Positions 6,033 to 6,380 of a stretch of DNA of 6,380 bases are shown here, one piece after another. Numbering within the stretch: the stretch's first letter is position 1; every line of letters begins with the position of its first letter. The stretch lies in NCBI GenBank assembly GCA_030632925.1, contig DAOVTU010000189.1, positions 1 to 6,380 of the forward strand, written 5' to 3'. A program made the translations under genes and the position numbers. Under the pieces are notes generated by a model. That model saw only the letters and a program-made list of their open reading frames with translations, searched no databases and was not told the DNA's origin. This stretch comes from Candidatus Krumholzibacteriia bacterium. Its GTDB lineage: Bacteria > Krumholzibacteriota > Krumholzibacteriia > LZORAL124-64-63.

Positions 6033-6380
6033 GCGTCTGGAAAAACCAACTCGCGGGTATCGCGGGCGATCATCAGCTCTTCGTTGGTGGGGATGATCAT
6101 GATCTTCACCCGCGAGCTCATCTTGCTGATGATCGACTCGTCGTGCCGGGTGGCGTTCTTGAACGGATCCAGGATGGCGCCGACGGCTTCGAGGCCACGG
6201 CAGGCCCACTCGCGCACCAATGAGGCGTGCTCACCCACCCCGGCGGTGAAAATGATGGCATCGACCCGGCCCAGACTGACGGCATAGGATCCGATATACT
6301 TGCGGATGTGGTAAGCGTATACCTCGAGAGCCTGCCGCGCACGGTCGTTGCCGTTGGCGTATTCCCGTTCGACATCCCGC
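6029..6380 (-). CDS. ackA: Acetate kinase, C-terminal part (5' end outside window)
   Basis: The C-terminal 116 residues of acetate kinase (ATP + acetate = ADP + acetyl phosphate) are visible; the N-terminus lies beyond the right edge. Seen: ALEVYAYHIRKYIGSYAVSLG and VDAIIFTAGVGEHASLVRE, the AckA nucleotide-site segment, and the C-terminal block IMIIPTNEELMIARDTRELV, whose NEE glutamate matches the Mg-binding residue of the family (Glu384 in well-studied enzymes). Most AckA proteins have GIGEN here; this one reads GVGEH. The enzyme is cytoplasmic and normally works with phosphotransacetylase in acetate overflow or activation; pta is not in the window. It ends in TAG, shared as the CTAG palindrome with the convergent phzF-like gene. 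I see no intrinsic terminator in the overlap. Confidence 0.95.
   Translation of the reverse strand, partial: RDVEREYANGNDRARQALEVYAYHIRKYIGSYAVSLGRVDAIIFTAGVGEHASLVREWACRGLEAVGAILDPFKNATRHDESIISKMSSRVKIMIIPTNEELMIARDTRELVFPDA

Noticed and set aside
4929..6209. 426-codon open frame on the minus strand opposite phzF
   Set aside because: Arg/His-rich translation typical of an antisense frame; the phzF and ackA assignments fully explain the region.

Overview
The window is a GC-rich bacterial segment with five protein-coding genes and no RNA genes, insertion sequences or CRISPR arrays that I can see. Three of the genes begin with Sec-type signal peptides and Shine-Dalgarno sites are clear, so I infer a bacterium, probably Gram-negative. 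The GDGPGE-type six-bladed propellers and the TPR / sugar-binding / hydrolase architecture recall uncultured FCB-type or related candidate phyla (Krumholzibacteriota- or Eisenbacteria-like). That lineage guess is weak, because no marker gene is present.

Left part, minus strand (4783 down to 1): three exported proteins. The upstream gene (4783-2534) encodes a 749-residue protein with a signal peptide, TPR helices, a CBM9-like beta-sandwich and a C-terminal alpha/beta-hydrolase-like domain. That last domain appears to lack the nucleophile serine and the catalytic histidine. A strong intrinsic terminator (2484-2444) follows it. Next come two tandem paralogues of a secreted six-bladed beta-propeller: a 415-residue protein (2402-1155) and, 38 nt further on, a second one (1116 to beyond the left edge; 372 residues visible). 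The two paralogues probably form one transcription unit. Their relation to the large gene is neighbourhood plus a terminator that may be leaky.

Middle (4784-5099): a 316-bp divergent intergenic region. It holds a strong hairpin directly upstream of each divergent gene's ribosome binding site, a terminator-like hairpin with T6 on the minus strand, and a 22-bp-spaced direct repeat. A short stretch on the plus strand resembles the 3' end of a lost gene.

Right part: a plus-strand PhzF-family isomerase/epimerase gene (5100-6032) converges on the 3' end of an acetate kinase gene (ackA, minus strand, 6380-6029). The two share a palindromic CTAG, so one tetranucleotide supplies the TAG stop of both genes. 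PhzF and AckA are cytoplasmic metabolic enzymes with no evident functional link to the exported cluster. The most interesting items are the apparently inactive secreted hydrolase with slippage-prone repeats at both ends of its gene, the tandem propeller pair, and the structured divergent leader region.
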